The notes: generated by a model not told the origin, from the letters alone. Shown: positions 9,044 to 18,373, numbered from the stretch's first letter. The stretch is 64,000 nucleotides of DNA from Yersinia enterocolitica subsp. enterocolitica (GCF_901472495.1 NZ_LR590469.1:1984001-2048000), one strand, 5' to 3'. Numbers and translations are program-made.

Positions 9044-10071
9044 TACTGATGACCTTCTGCTAACAATTTATCCAGCACGCCGCCGGTGGCAAAGTGGGTG
9101 CTCATAACTTGTGGCCAGCGACCAAATTGCTCTTCAACCCGGAATAATTTGGTGTCAGGGAATTGGGATTTTGCCGCTTCCATCGCCGCTTTATCATTAA
9201 CACGGTAGTTAAAGCTGGTAATTACCTGCTGTGCCGCTGGGCTGTAGAGATAATTGAGGTAAGCTTTGGCGGCTTTCTCGGTGCCATTTTTCTCGACATT
9301 TTTATCCACCCATGCCACCGGGAATTCCGCCAGAATATCGACCGGCGGGACAATCACTTCATATTTGTCGCTGCCATATTCTTTGCGGATATTATTCACT
9401 TCAGATTCAAAACTGATCAGCACATCACCCAAGCCGCGCTCAACAAAAGTGGTGGTGGCACCACGGCCGCCGGTGTCAAATACCACCACGTTTTTCAGGA
9501 AGCGCGTCATCCAATCGCGGGTTTTGGCCTCATCTTTGCCATTGGCTTGTTCAGTTGCCCCCCAAGCGGCCAGATAGGTATAACGGCCATTACCGGAGGT
9601 TTTTGGGTTCGGGAATACCAGTTTGACGTCTTCGCGCACCAAGTCATCCCAGCTATGGATGTTCTTTGGATTGTCCTTACGCACCAGGAAAGCCATGGTG
9701 GAGTAGAACGGCGAGCTGTTGTTGGGTAACCGTGCTTGCCAATCAGCCGGAATAAGATTGCCGCGGTCATGCAAAATTTGTACATCGGTGACTTGGTTAT
9801 AGGTCACTACATCCGCTTTCAGCCCTTGTAAGATAGCCAATGCCTGTTTGGAAGAACCGGCATGAGATTGTTTGATAGTGAGCTTGTCACCGAGGTTTTG
9901 CTGTTCCCACTGTTTCTCAAAGCCCGGATTTAATGCGGTGAATAACTCGCGGGAGACATCATAAGAGCTATTGAGCAACTCAGTCGCAGAAGCCGTTGCA
10001 CTGCCGAAGATTAACGCGCTAAATAAGGCAACACGGGTCCATCCATTTTTCTTTATTGAAATCTGTTTCAT
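9043..10071 (-). CDS. cysP: Thiosulfate-binding periplasmic protein
   Basis: Solute-binding protein that delivers thiosulfate (and sulfate) to CysUWA. A signal peptide covers about residues 1-29 (positive start, hydrophobic FSALIFGSATASATE). The mature protein starts ELLNSSYDVSRELF and has family blocks such as KTSGNGRYTYLAAWG and DTGGRGATTTF, which belong to the sulfate/thiosulfate-binding fold. First gene of the operon; its promoter and any CysB sites must lie in 10072-10270, but I could not recognise a specific CysB box. Confidence 0.94.
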   Translation of the reverse strand: MKQISIKKNGWTRVALFSALIFGSATASATELLNSSYDVSRELFTALNPGFEKQWEQQNLGDKLTIKQSHAGSSKQALAILQGLKADVVTYNQVTDVQILHDRGNLIPADWQARLPNNSSPFYSTMAFLVRKDNPKNIHSWDDLVREDVKLVFPNPKTSGNGRYTYLAAWGATEQANGKDEAKTRDWMTRFLKNVVVFDTGGRGATTTFVERGLGDVLISFESEVNNIRKEYGSDKYEVIVPPVDILAEFPVAWVDKNVEKNGTEKAAKAYLNYLYSPAAQQVITSFNYRVNDKAAMEAAKSQFPDTKLFRVEEQFGRWPQVMSTHFATGGVLDKLLAEGHQ

Positions 10072-10274
10072 TTTGCACCTTATTCACTGGGTTCATTCGG
10101 CAACAAACCTATTCATGAAGAATGTTGCGCCGCTAAATTATGTTCAGTGTATTTATAACTAGGTGCATACCTATAACGCTTTTATATACCGTTTAGTGAT
10201 GTGCAAGTATCAAATGCTCTAAGCCAGTCACCACGCAGGTCGCCAGCCGCCTATTTCACTTATATCTGGTCAAT

Positions 10275-10301
10275 AAAAAGCCCGGCTAAACTGCACCGGG
10301 C
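10275..10301 (-). terminator. Rho-independent terminator after nanT
   Basis: On the minus strand a GCCCGG stem, 10-nt loop and CCGGGC are followed by TTTTTATT. It lies about 30 bp after the nanT stop, a standard intrinsic terminator. Confidence 0.85.
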
Positions 10302-10329
10302 GATAAAAATGCGTTCTTAGGTAGAAATA

Positions 10330-11856
10330 TTATTTCTGCGTCACAACACTGGCACCCACCGGGCCGGTAGCGCCACTGAATGGTTTGCCGTCAATGGCAT
10401 CCACCATACGCAAACCGGATGGCCGTACCCAGCGCTGCACACGGGATGGCATATCAAAACCAATCAGCAGAATAACCACAAATGTCAGGCTGAATGAGAG
10501 TGAACCCAATGCCGTACCGAGGCTGAGATGTTGAGCAATTGAAGCGCCTAGAATCGGTGCTAATGCCCCACCCAAGGCACCGACGTTATAGGTAAAGCCC
10601 AACCCCGCCGCACGTTGTTCAGTATCAAAATAACCCCCCAGCAGTTTGGGTAATAGCCCGGCAATCCCCTGGCCCAACATCTGTTGCAGGAACAATAACC
10701 CGCCGAGGAACAGAATGCTGCTGCCCTGAATAGCGAACAGTGGGATTATCAGTAACTGTGAAATCAGCAAACTGGTGACATAGGCTTTACGCGTCCCGAG
10801 CCAATCCCCCAAAAAACCCCCAACACAGCAGCCCACTGCGGCACCAAATCCACTGAAGAACAACACGTTGCCCACGGTGTGCGGGTCATAACCCAAATCC
10901 ATTTTCAGGTACGTAGGCAATAATGCCTGAATCGGCCATGAGTAGAGGAAAGCACAGAACACCACCACCATCAGCATCACACCAGTCGGCCAACGATCAC
11001 CACTGGTTTGCACCATAAAGTAGATGAATACTGCTGCGCAAAGGATACCGAGGAGCACCACTACAGGGGTGGATACCATGCCGGTAAAGCAAGCATAGAG
11101 CGCAGCGGCGGCAAAGAGGGTCAGCGCAATATTCAGGTAGCTCAAGTTGCTGCGATACAGAATATCCACCATGTTGCGATCTTTAGCCTGCTTAGATTGC
11201 TGATGCTTACTTTGTGCTTTTTCCCAATCTTCAGCTTCTGGCAGATTTTTACGTAACCACAAAGCAAAGATAATCGGCAGCAAGCCAATGTAGAAAAGCA
11301 TACGCCAGCCAAATGCCGGAACCACATAACTGTACGCCTGAGCGGCTAAGACCGCGCCAATAGAGAAACCAGAAATCAGGAACCCACTGGCTTTGTTACG
11401 CATATTCTTAGGCCAGCTCTCCATCACGTAGGTAGAACTGGAGCCATACTCCCCCGCCATCCCGATACCGATAATCAGTCGGGCGATAAACAGCGTGGTG
11501 TAACCTGGTGCTAAACCACAAGCCAGCGTACCGAAAGAGAACAACACGATGCTGGTGATCATGGCCAATTTACGGCCATAACGGTCACCCATAGCACCCA
11601 GTACCAAACCACCGAACCAACGTGAAATAAACGCAGCTGAAATCAGACTGGTAGCTTGAATCAGCGTCAGACCAAATTCCTGTTTAATATCAGTCAGAAC
11701 CAGAGTAATAAGAACAAAATCAAAGCCGTCCAGGGCATAACCGATCCAGGCGGCAATAAATGCCTTCCATTGCGCAGGGGTGAGCTGCTTGTACCAGCGC
11801 AATGGTTTGTCTCTACGAGGCCGTTTATCCGTTTGAGGTTGTACTGAAGTGCTCAT
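10330..11856 (-). CDS. nanT: Sialic acid (N-acetylneuraminate) transporter, MFS
   Basis: Proton-coupled inner-membrane symporter that imports N-acetylneuraminate. It has the MFS sugar-porter signatures GDRYGRKLAM (loop 2-3) and GIGMAGEYGSSSTYVMESWP, with about 14 hydrophobic segments as expected for NanT rather than the usual 12. Its 508 residues are close to E. coli NanT (496). It is transcribed away from the rest of the cluster, with its own promoter region carrying a copy of the palindrome also found at nanE/nanK. Confidence 0.93.
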   Translation of the reverse strand: MSTSVQPQTDKRPRRDKPLRWYKQLTPAQWKAFIAAWIGYALDGFDFVLITLVLTDIKQEFGLTLIQATSLISAAFISRWFGGLVLGAMGDRYGRKLAMITSIVLFSFGTLACGLAPGYTTLFIARLIIGIGMAGEYGSSSTYVMESWPKNMRNKASGFLISGFSIGAVLAAQAYSYVVPAFGWRMLFYIGLLPIIFALWLRKNLPEAEDWEKAQSKHQQSKQAKDRNMVDILYRSNLSYLNIALTLFAAAALYACFTGMVSTPVVVLLGILCAAVFIYFMVQTSGDRWPTGVMLMVVVFCAFLYSWPIQALLPTYLKMDLGYDPHTVGNVLFFSGFGAAVGCCVGGFLGDWLGTRKAYVTSLLISQLLIIPLFAIQGSSILFLGGLLFLQQMLGQGIAGLLPKLLGGYFDTEQRAAGLGFTYNVGALGGALAPILGASIAQHLSLGTALGSLSFSLTFVVILLIGFDMPSRVQRWVRPSGLRMVDAIDGKPFSGATGPVGASVVTQK

Positions 11857-12023
11857 AGCGTCGCTCTCTCTCCACCACCAGCCAAGTTCACTGGCAGAAA
11901 CTGTTTTCCTCGCGGCAGGTAAACCATAGCAACTGATTGTTTAACATCACTTAATCTGTCACTACCAGACGGTTTTCGCCACATTTATATTTATGTGGTT
12001 TAACTCCAAATAAAATCAATCAA

Positions 12024-12038
12024 AGGAGTAAAACTCCA
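12024..12038. promoter_or_regulatory. Putative NanR-type operator upstream of nanT
   Basis: AGGAGT-AAA-ACTCCA palindrome 168 bp upstream of nanT. The same 6-3-6 arrangement occurs at 14778 and 14864 between nanK and nanE, and an extra ACTCCA half-site lies at 12003. The recurrence at the cluster's promoter regions points to a shared regulator, most likely the RpiR-family gene next door (inference). The rest of 11857-12210 holds promoter DNA and no gene. Confidence 0.6.
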
Positions 12039-12210
12039 TTTGAGTGTATAAGATCAGCCCGCTATTTCAATCACAATGTGTCTAAAACGTGACAAAGATG
12101 GCGAAATGCTGAGGTGAATGAGATAAGCAACAGGATGCGGGGTATTTACCACCGCTGGCGGAAGATCCCCGCAGCAGCGGCTAGAAATGGCAGCAGAAAT
12201 AGATTACCGG

Positions 12211-13089
12211 TCATCCATTTTGGCTAACGGCTTGGGTTGTTTTACGTTTAATGCTTTCTGCCTGAGCCGGATCGGCTTTGACCAGCAAGGCGTAAATCAG
12301 GTCTAGCACAAATAATTGGGCAATTTTGGTACCAATGGAGTCCCCTTGCAGCTGCCCCTGACGGTTGCCGTTAATCAGCACATAATCCGCCAGTTCAGTA
12401 ATGGTGGAGCCCATATTGTGTGTCAGTGCCACAGTGGTGGCCCCGGCTTGCTTCGCCAGCTTTAATGCATGTACCGTCTCAGCTGAGGTTCCCGAATGGC
12501 TGATACCAATTGCTACATCACCGGGGCGCATCAAAGAAGCCTGCATATACATAAAATGATTATTTGTGGCCGCATCGACCCGCAATCCGATACGCATTAA
12601 TTTACCTTTGGCATCTTCCGCAGTGATACCGGATGAACCGACACCAAAAATGCAGATACGATCAGCCGGGCGCAATAGCTTAACCACCTGCTCGACACTC
12701 TCGATAGACAACAGATTCAGGGTTTCAGACAACACATTATTAATCGCCGATTGCAATTTATTGCCAATCGCCAACGTATCATCCCCCTCTTGTACATCAG
12801 CATCTAACAGACTGTTTTCATTGTTATGGCGGGTGGCCACTTCAATGGCCAAATCCATTTTGAAATCCTGAAACCCTTTGTAACCCAGCGTGCGACAAAA
12901 ACGGATAATCGTGGCTTCACCGGCTTGTGTCAGCGCAGAAAGGTCAGCAATGGAAAGCTGAGTCACTTTAGCGGGTTCTGCCAGAATATAGGCAGCAATA
13001 CGCTGCGCTGAGCGGGTCAGGCTATTTTGCATCGCACCCAAGGCATCAAGAATTTTACCTGGCTTAAAACGGGGGGCACCAGTTTTCAC
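12211..13089 (-). CDS. nanR: RpiR/MurR-family regulator of sialic acid genes
   Basis: Transcription factor with an N-terminal RpiR helix-turn-helix (about residues 10-85; LSIADLSALTQAGEATIIRFCRTLG is the helix-turn-helix stretch) and a C-terminal SIS sugar-phosphate-binding domain (about 130-270; IFGVGSSG, GISHSGTSAETVHALK). Such regulators sense ManNAc-6-P in Vibrio and Haemophilus nan systems; E. coli NanR is instead a GntR-type protein. The location inside the nan cluster supports the role. It starts with GTG preceded by GAGGTG. Confidence 0.82.
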   Translation of the reverse strand: MKTGAPRFKPGKILDALGAMQNSLTRSAQRIAAYILAEPAKVTQLSIADLSALTQAGEATIIRFCRTLGYKGFQDFKMDLAIEVATRHNNENSLLDADVQEGDDTLAIGNKLQSAINNVLSETLNLLSIESVEQVVKLLRPADRICIFGVGSSGITAEDAKGKLMRIGLRVDAATNNHFMYMQASLMRPGDVAIGISHSGTSAETVHALKLAKQAGATTVALTHNMGSTITELADYVLINGNRQGQLQGDSIGTKIAQLFVLDLIYALLVKADPAQAESIKRKTTQAVSQNG

Positions 13090-13205
13090 GCGGACACCTC
13101 AAGGGAAAGAGAATTGACGGACAGGTGACAGTTCTGCGGCGCATCATGACATAACTGGCCCATTTCGTGAAGAAGAATGGCGGTATTGTGCGGGGTGAGA
13201 TCAAT

Positions 13206-13228
13206 AAAAAAACCCCGGGGGGCCGGGG
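13206..13228 (-). terminator. Rho-independent terminator after yhcH
   Basis: Minus-strand stem CCCCGG / CCGGGG with a 4-nt loop, followed by seven T residues. It ends the nanK-yhcH transcript before the RpiR regulator gene, so the regulator probably has its own promoter. Confidence 0.82.
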
Positions 13229-13284
13229 AAGATGTCAAAGATAACGTGCATTTTTATTATATAAAAATCATAGAGATAATTTCT

Positions 13285-13749
13285 TCACAATAAAGAATAG
13301 TGAACTTTCACCACCGCTTTTTTGATAGTGCCAGAACCGGCGATTTGGCAACCCGGCTTATGCGGTTCACCCGGCAGAAATACCGCAAACATCCCCGGTA
13401 ACATGCGTAATTGGCTTTTATCTGGAATCTCAGCAATAAGCTGGTAGTCATCGTCGGCATGATAAGGCTCAAGATGCTCGGTGGGCGTCAATACCGAGTA
13501 TTCAATCCCTTCAATGCCGCTGATGAGTAGTTGAACATCGGCATAAGTTTGGTGCATTTCAGCTTTCTTATTTTCAGCCAGTTGGGTGTCAAACTCCATC
13601 ACGTTCATGAAAATAAGCTCGCCATCTATTTCATGACGCCCGCAACTCAATTGAGCCAACGGCGTCTTAGCCAAATAGGCTAAAACCCATTGCAAACGTT
13701 CTGGTAATCCGCTGAAAAAAGCTGTTTGTGTTAATGAACCACTGATCAT
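13285..13749 (-). CDS. nanQ: YhcH/NanQ-family protein (DUF386, cupin fold)
   Basis: Small cupin-like protein of the YhcH/YjgK/YiaL family. E. coli YhcH (NanQ) has been reported to act as a sialic acid anomerase that supplies the open or alpha form to the lyase. Visible family features are HQTYADVQLLISGIEG, the EIPDKSQLRMLPGMFAVFLPGEPHKP stretch with candidate metal ligands, and VKVHYSLL at the end. It follows nanK by 27 bp in one transcript, as in E. coli nanATEK-yhcH. Confidence 0.88.
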   Translation of the reverse strand: MISGSLTQTAFFSGLPERLQWVLAYLAKTPLAQLSCGRHEIDGELIFMNVMEFDTQLAENKKAEMHQTYADVQLLISGIEGIEYSVLTPTEHLEPYHADDDYQLIAEIPDKSQLRMLPGMFAVFLPGEPHKPGCQIAGSGTIKKAVVKVHYSLL

Positions 13750-13776
13750 ATTGACCTCAATATTTTTGTTTTGATG

Positions 13777-14691
13777 TTATGGCTTCAGTGATGATCTGGC
13801 CCACAGCGCTGCGCCTAATAAACCACTATCCTGCCGGTGATAAGCTGCTTGTAGCGGCACACGATAGATGTCCGGCAAGGTTTTTTGTGCACCAATGACC
13901 CGCTCTAAATACCCCGGTGCCAACCCGACACTGCCGCCCAGAATGACCACTTCCAGATCCAGCGCCATTTTCATGTCTGCCAGCATCTGGGCAATGGCGG
14001 CCGCGGAGCGGTTAATAATGTTTTCCGCCTGAACATTGCCAAGTTGTGCCAACTCAAACACTTTGGCGGCAGTCACCGGTTGCTTCCAACCCAAGGTTTC
14101 CGCGCCGATTGCCGTACCGGAAGCCACACTCTCGACACACCCCTTACGGCCACAACCACACAACAAGCCATGAGGATCGGCCAGCGTATGACCTATGTGC
14201 CCGGCCAGTCCGTGATTACCGACCAACAGTTTTTTATTCAACACAATGCCGCCGCCCACCCCCGTGGAAACCGTCACAAACATCATATTGTTTATCGTAA
14301 TCTCATTGTTTAGCGATATCAGCTTGTCGCCATCATGGCTTAATGCCTGATATTCAGCCCATGCAGCCGCCTGCCCATCATTAAGCAGCACACAAGGTAA
14401 ATCAGCGATCGATTGGATGCATTCTTGTAACGGAAAATCTGCTAAGCCGCCCAAGTTGGCGGGATTAAGCGCGGTCAGGCGGCCATCACTGATAATACCG
14501 GTTGAGGCAACAGCAATAAAATCAACCAGATGTCGATAAGGTGTAATCAGCGTTTCCAGCGCTAGCGCCAGTTGTGCTGCCCCGCCACGTGGCGTTGCCA
14601 CCTGCTGACGGCCAACCAACATGCCGCTTTCAGTCACCACCGCCGCCGCAATTTTTGTTCCACCGATATCCAGTGCTAACACTTTTCCCAT
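13777..14691 (-). CDS. nanK: N-acetylmannosamine kinase
   Basis: ROK-family sugar kinase that phosphorylates ManNAc to ManNAc-6-P, the second step of sialic acid breakdown. It has the N-terminal phosphate loop LALDIGGTKIAAAVV, the ROK block GHIGHTLADPHGLLCGCGRKGCVESVASG containing the zinc-binding Cys cluster, and the catalytic Asp in LLNDGQAAAW. The start at MGKVLALD fits the family; an in-frame reading up to 14763 would add 24 residues running into the operator. It is divergent from nanE. Confidence 0.92.
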   Translation of the reverse strand: MGKVLALDIGGTKIAAAVVTESGMLVGRQQVATPRGGAAQLALALETLITPYRHLVDFIAVASTGIISDGRLTALNPANLGGLADFPLQECIQSIADLPCVLLNDGQAAAWAEYQALSHDGDKLISLNNEITINNMMFVTVSTGVGGGIVLNKKLLVGNHGLAGHIGHTLADPHGLLCGCGRKGCVESVASGTAIGAETLGWKQPVTAAKVFELAQLGNVQAENIINRSAAAIAQMLADMKMALDLEVVILGGSVGLAPGYLERVIGAQKTLPDIYRVPLQAAYHRQDSGLLGAALWARSSLKP

Positions 14692-14777
14692 CTGGCGCAA
14701 CCCTCTTGTACCTGTAATGATGTTGATAGAATCACTATGACAATTTTTTGGCCACAACTCCATTATTTTTTAAAAAT

Positions 14778-14792
14778 TGGAGTTGCACTCCA
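14778..14792. promoter_or_regulatory. Putative NanR-type operator, nanK side
   Basis: Perfect palindrome TGGAGT-TGC-ACTCCA, 87 bp upstream of the nanK start in the nanK/nanE divergent region. Same consensus as the sites at 12024 and 14864. Confidence 0.6.
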
Positions 14793-14863
14793 CAATGAAC
14801 GCTTTTTGACCTGATTAATGAAAGGTTGACCATTGCACCCGGCAAATAAAAGATCTAACATAG

Positions 14864-14878
14864 TGGAGTAAAACTTCA
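14864..14878. promoter_or_regulatory. Putative NanR-type operator, nanE side
   Basis: TGGAGT-AAA-ACTTCA, one mismatch from a perfect palindrome, 30 bp upstream of the nanE GTG start. It shares the longer string GGAGTAAAACT with the nanT site. At this distance it could block the promoter directly. Confidence 0.6.
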
Positions 14879-14907
14879 TTTAAAATATTTTATCGGAGCT
14901 AAAGACC

Positions 14908-15636
14908 GTGAGCAATCTGAACGTAACTAAAATAAGTCGTCTCCGCCACCAGCTCCAGAATGGCCTCATCGCCTCGTGCCAACCCGTACCTGGCAGTGCT
15001 ATGGATACGCCAGAAATTGTTGCGGCAATGGCATTGGCTGCACTGGCCGGCGGCGCAGTAGGTCTGCGTGTTGAGGGCATCAGCAATATTGAAGCTGTGC
15101 GCCGGGTTACCGATGCCCCAATCATCGGCATTATTAAACGTGATTTGCCCGACTCAGAAGTCAGGATCACACCGTGGCTGGAAGATGTTGATGCGTTAAG
15201 CGCCGCCGGAGCCGATATTATCGCTTTTGACGTCACCTGCCGCCCACGCCCGGTTTCAGTGGAGGATTTATTCCAGCGGGTGCAGGCAACTGGCTGCCTG
15301 GCGATGGCAGATGCCTCTAATATTGAAGATGGCCTACTGGCATACCGCTTAGGCATCGACTTTATCGGCACTACATTATCCGGCTATACCCAAACCCCCG
15401 TCCCCACTGAACCGGACTTAGAACTGGTAAAACAGTTATCTCAAGCGGACTGTAAGGTGATTGCTGAAGGCCGTTATAACTCTCCAGCCTTAGCCGCAGC
15501 GGCAATATCAGCCGGCGCTTATGCCGTAACCGTTGGCTCTGCCATTACGCGTATAGAACATATTTGCAGTTGGTTTTGTGAAGCAATTCAACATGCGCCA
15601 CAAGAAAACGAAGCAGCAAAACTAACGAGTCACTGA
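14908..15636 (+). CDS. nanE: N-acetylmannosamine-6-phosphate 2-epimerase
   Basis: Converts ManNAc-6-P to GlcNAc-6-P, feeding amino sugar metabolism. TIM-barrel NanE family: ASCQPVPGSAMDTPE near the start, GAVGLRVEG, PIIGIIKRD, and the phosphate-binding VIAEGRYNSPALAAAAISAGA. It is 242 residues and begins with GTG, preceded by GGAG at nine bases. It is the first gene of a nanE-nanA unit transcribed away from nanK. Confidence 0.93.
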   Translation: MSNLNVTKISRLRHQLQNGLIASCQPVPGSAMDTPEIVAAMALAALAGGAVGLRVEGISNIEAVRRVTDAPIIGIIKRDLPDSEVRITPWLEDVDALSAAGADIIAFDVTCRPRPVSVEDLFQRVQATGCLAMADASNIEDGLLAYRLGIDFIGTTLSGYTQTPVPTEPDLELVKQLSQADCKVIAEGRYNSPALAAAAISAGAYAVTVGSAITRIEHICSWFCEAIQHAPQENEAAKLTSH

Positions 15637-15717
15637 TGGCACAACCAGATGTCGCTGGTACTCAAAACTATTTTGGCTAACCATGCCCCCACTCTCTCTG
15701 ATTTATTAAGGATGCGT

Positions 15718-16608
15718 ATGAAAAAGTTAACCGGCCTGATCGCAGCTCCGCACACTCCCTTTGATGAGCAGGGTGAAGTCAATTATCCCGTCATCGACCA
15801 AATTGCCGAGCATCTGGTGAATGATGGTGTGAAAGGGGTCTATGTGTGTGGCACCACGGGTGAAGGTATTCATTGCTCGGTAGAAGAGCGCAAAAAAATT
15901 GCCGAGCGTTGGGTAAAAGCGGCACAAGGTAAACTGAGCATTACCTTACACACTGGCGCACTCAGCATTAAAGATGCTATCGACCTTTCGCGTCATGCCG
16001 AAACTCTGGATATTTTCGCGACCTCAGCCATCGGCCCATGCTTCTTTAAACCGGGTAATATTGACGACCTGATTGCCTATTGTCAGGCCATCGCGGCAGC
16101 CGCACCTTCAAAAGGTTTCTATTACTATCATTCCGGAATGTCCGGTGTGAATTTGGATATGGAACAATTCCTCATCAAAGCCGAATCAAAAATCCCAAAC
16201 CTGTCAGGGATTAAATTCAATAATGCAGATTTGTATGAATTCCAACGCTGTCTGCGCGTCAGCGGTGGCAAATTTGATATTCCATTCGGGGTCGATGAAC
16301 ATTTACCGGGTGGTCTGGCAGTGGGAGCTATTGGCGCAGTCGGTAGTACTTATAATTACGCCGCGCCGCTATTCCATAAAATCATTGCTGATTTTAGTGC
16401 TGGCAATCAAGTTGCCGTACAACGCGGTATGGATCAGGTTATTGCCCTTATTCGCGTTTTGGTCGAATTTGGTGGCGTTGCTGCCGGTAAAGCTGCCATG
16501 CAATTACACGGTATTGATGCCGGTAATCCGCGCTTGCCATTACGTGCGCTGACTAAAGAACAGAAACAAACCGTGGTGAATAGAATGCGGGATGCAATCG
16601 CGATTTAA
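15718..16608 (+). CDS. nanA: N-acetylneuraminate lyase
   Basis: Class I aldolase that splits sialic acid into ManNAc and pyruvate. The DHDPS/NAL fold is visible: GVYVCGTTGEG pyruvate loop, the Tyr in YYYHSGMSGV, and the Schiff-base Lys in LSGIKFNNADLYEF. It is 296 residues when started at the ATG preceded by AAGGA at six bases; an upstream reading to 15649 lacks a ribosome binding site. The eukaryote/Yersinia-like N-terminus (MKKLTGLIAAPHTPF) differs from E. coli NanA. Confidence 0.92.
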   Translation: MKKLTGLIAAPHTPFDEQGEVNYPVIDQIAEHLVNDGVKGVYVCGTTGEGIHCSVEERKKIAERWVKAAQGKLSITLHTGALSIKDAIDLSRHAETLDIFATSAIGPCFFKPGNIDDLIAYCQAIAAAAPSKGFYYYHSGMSGVNLDMEQFLIKAESKIPNLSGIKFNNADLYEFQRCLRVSGGKFDIPFGVDEHLPGGLAVGAIGAVGSTYNYAAPLFHKIIADFSAGNQVAVQRGMDQVIALIRVLVEFGGVAAGKAAMQLHGIDAGNPRLPLRALTKEQKQTVVNRMRDAIAI

Positions 16609-16637
16609 TTACGATAGATAACTCATCACAAAAAGAT

Positions 16638-16659
16638 AAAGGCCGGAAAACCGGCCTTT
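16638..16659. terminator. Hairpin between nanA and yfeX
   Basis: Perfect 9-bp stem AAAGGCCGG / CCGGCCTTT with an AAAA loop, 30 bp after nanA and 22 bp after convergent yfeX. Probably bidirectional. Confidence 0.78.
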
Positions 16660-16680
16660 CGTCATTCAGAAGAGCTGCAC

Positions 16681-17586
16681 TTATAAAGACAATAACTTAG
16701 TCAGAGACGGCGCAAAGTAATAACTGCCGGTTACTGGCTTACTAAAACCTAATAACAGATCGTGCTTACCGTCTATTGAACCAAACATGCTCAGTAATTG
16801 CTGTTCGATATTGTGCAACCGTGCGCAATAGGCAATAAAATACAAACCGTGTTTGCCACTGGCAGTACCGTAAGGCAAGCTTTGACGCAAGATTTTTAGC
16901 CCTTTACCATTCTCTTTAAGATCAACCCGGCTGACGTGAGAGGTATCTGGGCGTTGATCTGAAGGCAATTCCTCACTGCCATGTTTGGTACGCCCTACAA
17001 TTTGTTCTTGTTTATGTTCTGGAATACGCTGCCATTTTTTCAGATCATGTTCATAGCGCTGAACCAAGACATAACTGCCGCCCGCATCTTCTTCGCCATC
17101 AGCAATAACAGCCACTTCAGGTCGACTTTCACCTTGCGGATTCTCAGTACCATCAATAAAGCCAGTAAAATCACGCTCTTCAACCCAGCGGAAACCATGA
17201 GTCTCTTCTTCAACCGCAATAGCATCACCAAACGCAGCCACAGCAGCTTGCGCCAGAGTGAAGTTGATATCCTGGCGTAATGACTGAATATGAATTAATA
17301 AATCACGTTGGGTGGCAGGAGCAATCATCGGCGCTTTGCCCAGTGCAGTAAAAGGTTTTAACTCTTTCGCGCCCTGACCATTAGACAGGTCATGCCAAAT
17401 ATCGGAACCGAAAGCAATTACGGCACCTAAATGCTCATTGGGGAATTGCTGTTGTAACTCTTGCAATGCAAAACAGAATTTTTTACACCCTTGCCGAATG
17501 GCTTCAAATTCGCCCTGCACTTTTGCTTCCATAAAAATGGCAAAACGGCAATGCTCCAGCAAAATGCCACTCTGAACTTGAGTCAT
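16681..17586 (-). CDS. yfeX: DyP-type heme peroxidase YfeX
   Basis: Cytoplasmic dye-decolourising-type peroxidase that binds protoheme; proposed to oxidise porphyrinogens. It carries the DyP signature GFIDGTENPQG with the catalytic Asp, the heme-ligand His region and the distal Arg in the LKILRQSLPYGTASG stretch. It is 301 residues and colinear with E. coli YfeX (299) almost throughout. It is followed by yfeY in the same orientation, as in E. coli. Confidence 0.93.
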   Translation of the reverse strand: MTQVQSGILLEHCRFAIFMEAKVQGEFEAIRQGCKKFCFALQELQQQFPNEHLGAVIAFGSDIWHDLSNGQGAKELKPFTALGKAPMIAPATQRDLLIHIQSLRQDINFTLAQAAVAAFGDAIAVEEETHGFRWVEERDFTGFIDGTENPQGESRPEVAVIADGEEDAGGSYVLVQRYEHDLKKWQRIPEHKQEQIVGRTKHGSEELPSDQRPDTSHVSRVDLKENGKGLKILRQSLPYGTASGKHGLYFIAYCARLHNIEQQLLSMFGSIDGKHDLLLGFSKPVTGSYYFAPSLTKLLSL

Positions 17587-17761
17587 GTTATTTCCTCACT
17601 AACAGCCAATATTGATTATGCCGAATATCATAGCTGAAGCGATTAAAATAACCTTGCGTCAACGCAAAATAAAACTGAGCTGGTACCGAGGCTTTGAGAA
17701 GGAAGAATATTATTAAGACGCAGATATCAGCCGCGCCTTAATAATAAAAAGAGAATAATAT

Positions 17762-18373
17762 TTATTCGCTTTTAGCGCGCCATATAATTTTACTGACTTT
17801 CCAGCTTTGCAAAGCATCGTCAGCTGGCATTAAGCCCTCCGGGCCATGCCAGTCACCATCAAATAAATAACTGACATGCTGACTATCTGGTGCAGCACAC
17901 TCTATTTGCGCATGATCATCACCGGTACCTTGGCGACAGACACCAAAGGCTTTTTTATACAATTGGCTAAATGGCGTGCCGATACTGACACCCCATTGGC
18001 TCGGAATATCTTTATCCATAACATCAATGCGCTCTACCGTACCTTTTGGTTGGCCGGAGATAACCAACTTAATTTGGTCTTCTTTCATGGCCTGATAGAA
18101 CGACACTAACTTGCCACCATTAGTTTCCATACCGCTGCGCAGCCGATAATCGCCTTTCAGCCCTTCTTTAATCTCATTTTCACTCAACGGCGTACTGGCT
18201 GTAATACCACCAACACCTTTATCGGTAACTTGCATACTGCTGCTACCGCCAAACCAATTAAGAGGAGACAAACTGGACCAAGAAAAACCGGACGTGGCTG
18301 AGCACCCTGCTAGCAACAAAGGGGCTCCCAGTAATAACCAGCGCATCCCAGACAATCGTGGGCAAATATTCAT
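17762..18373 (-). CDS. yfeY: YfeY-like outer-membrane lipoprotein
   Basis: Lipoprotein of unknown function (DUF1131 type). A signal peptide ends in a lipobox LLLAGC at about residues 20-25. The conserved block VTDKGVGGITASTPLSE and paired Cys in FGVCRQGT and AQIECAAPD match E. coli YfeY, a member of the sigma-E regulon. The next Met (MRWLLLG, codon 10) could be the true start. It lies upstream of yfeX on the same strand. The 376-bp stretch from here to 18750 holds promoters, one small hairpin at 18699-18715 and no gene. Confidence 0.86.
   Translation of the reverse strand: MNICPRLSGMRWLLLGAPLLLAGCSATSGFSWSSLSPLNWFGGSSSMQVTDKGVGGITASTPLSENEIKEGLKGDYRLRSGMETNGGKLVSFYQAMKEDQIKLVISGQPKGTVERIDVMDKDIPSQWGVSIGTPFSQLYKKAFGVCRQGTGDDHAQIECAAPDSQHVSYLFDGDWHGPEGLMPADDALQSWKVSKIIWRAKSE

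Noticed and set aside
9163..9729. 188-codon open frame on the plus strand
   Set aside because: Antisense shadow of cysP; no ribosome binding site and low-complexity translation.
11979..11998. CCACAT-N8-ATGTGG inverted repeat upstream of nanT, considered as a CRP site
   Set aside because: It does not match TGTGA-N6-TCACA and the spacing differs; no support beyond symmetry.
12136..12173. Possible terminator after the RpiR regulator (TGCGGGG / CCCCGCA)
   Set aside because: Seven-bp stem with a 24-nt loop and no T-run; too weak to list as a feature.
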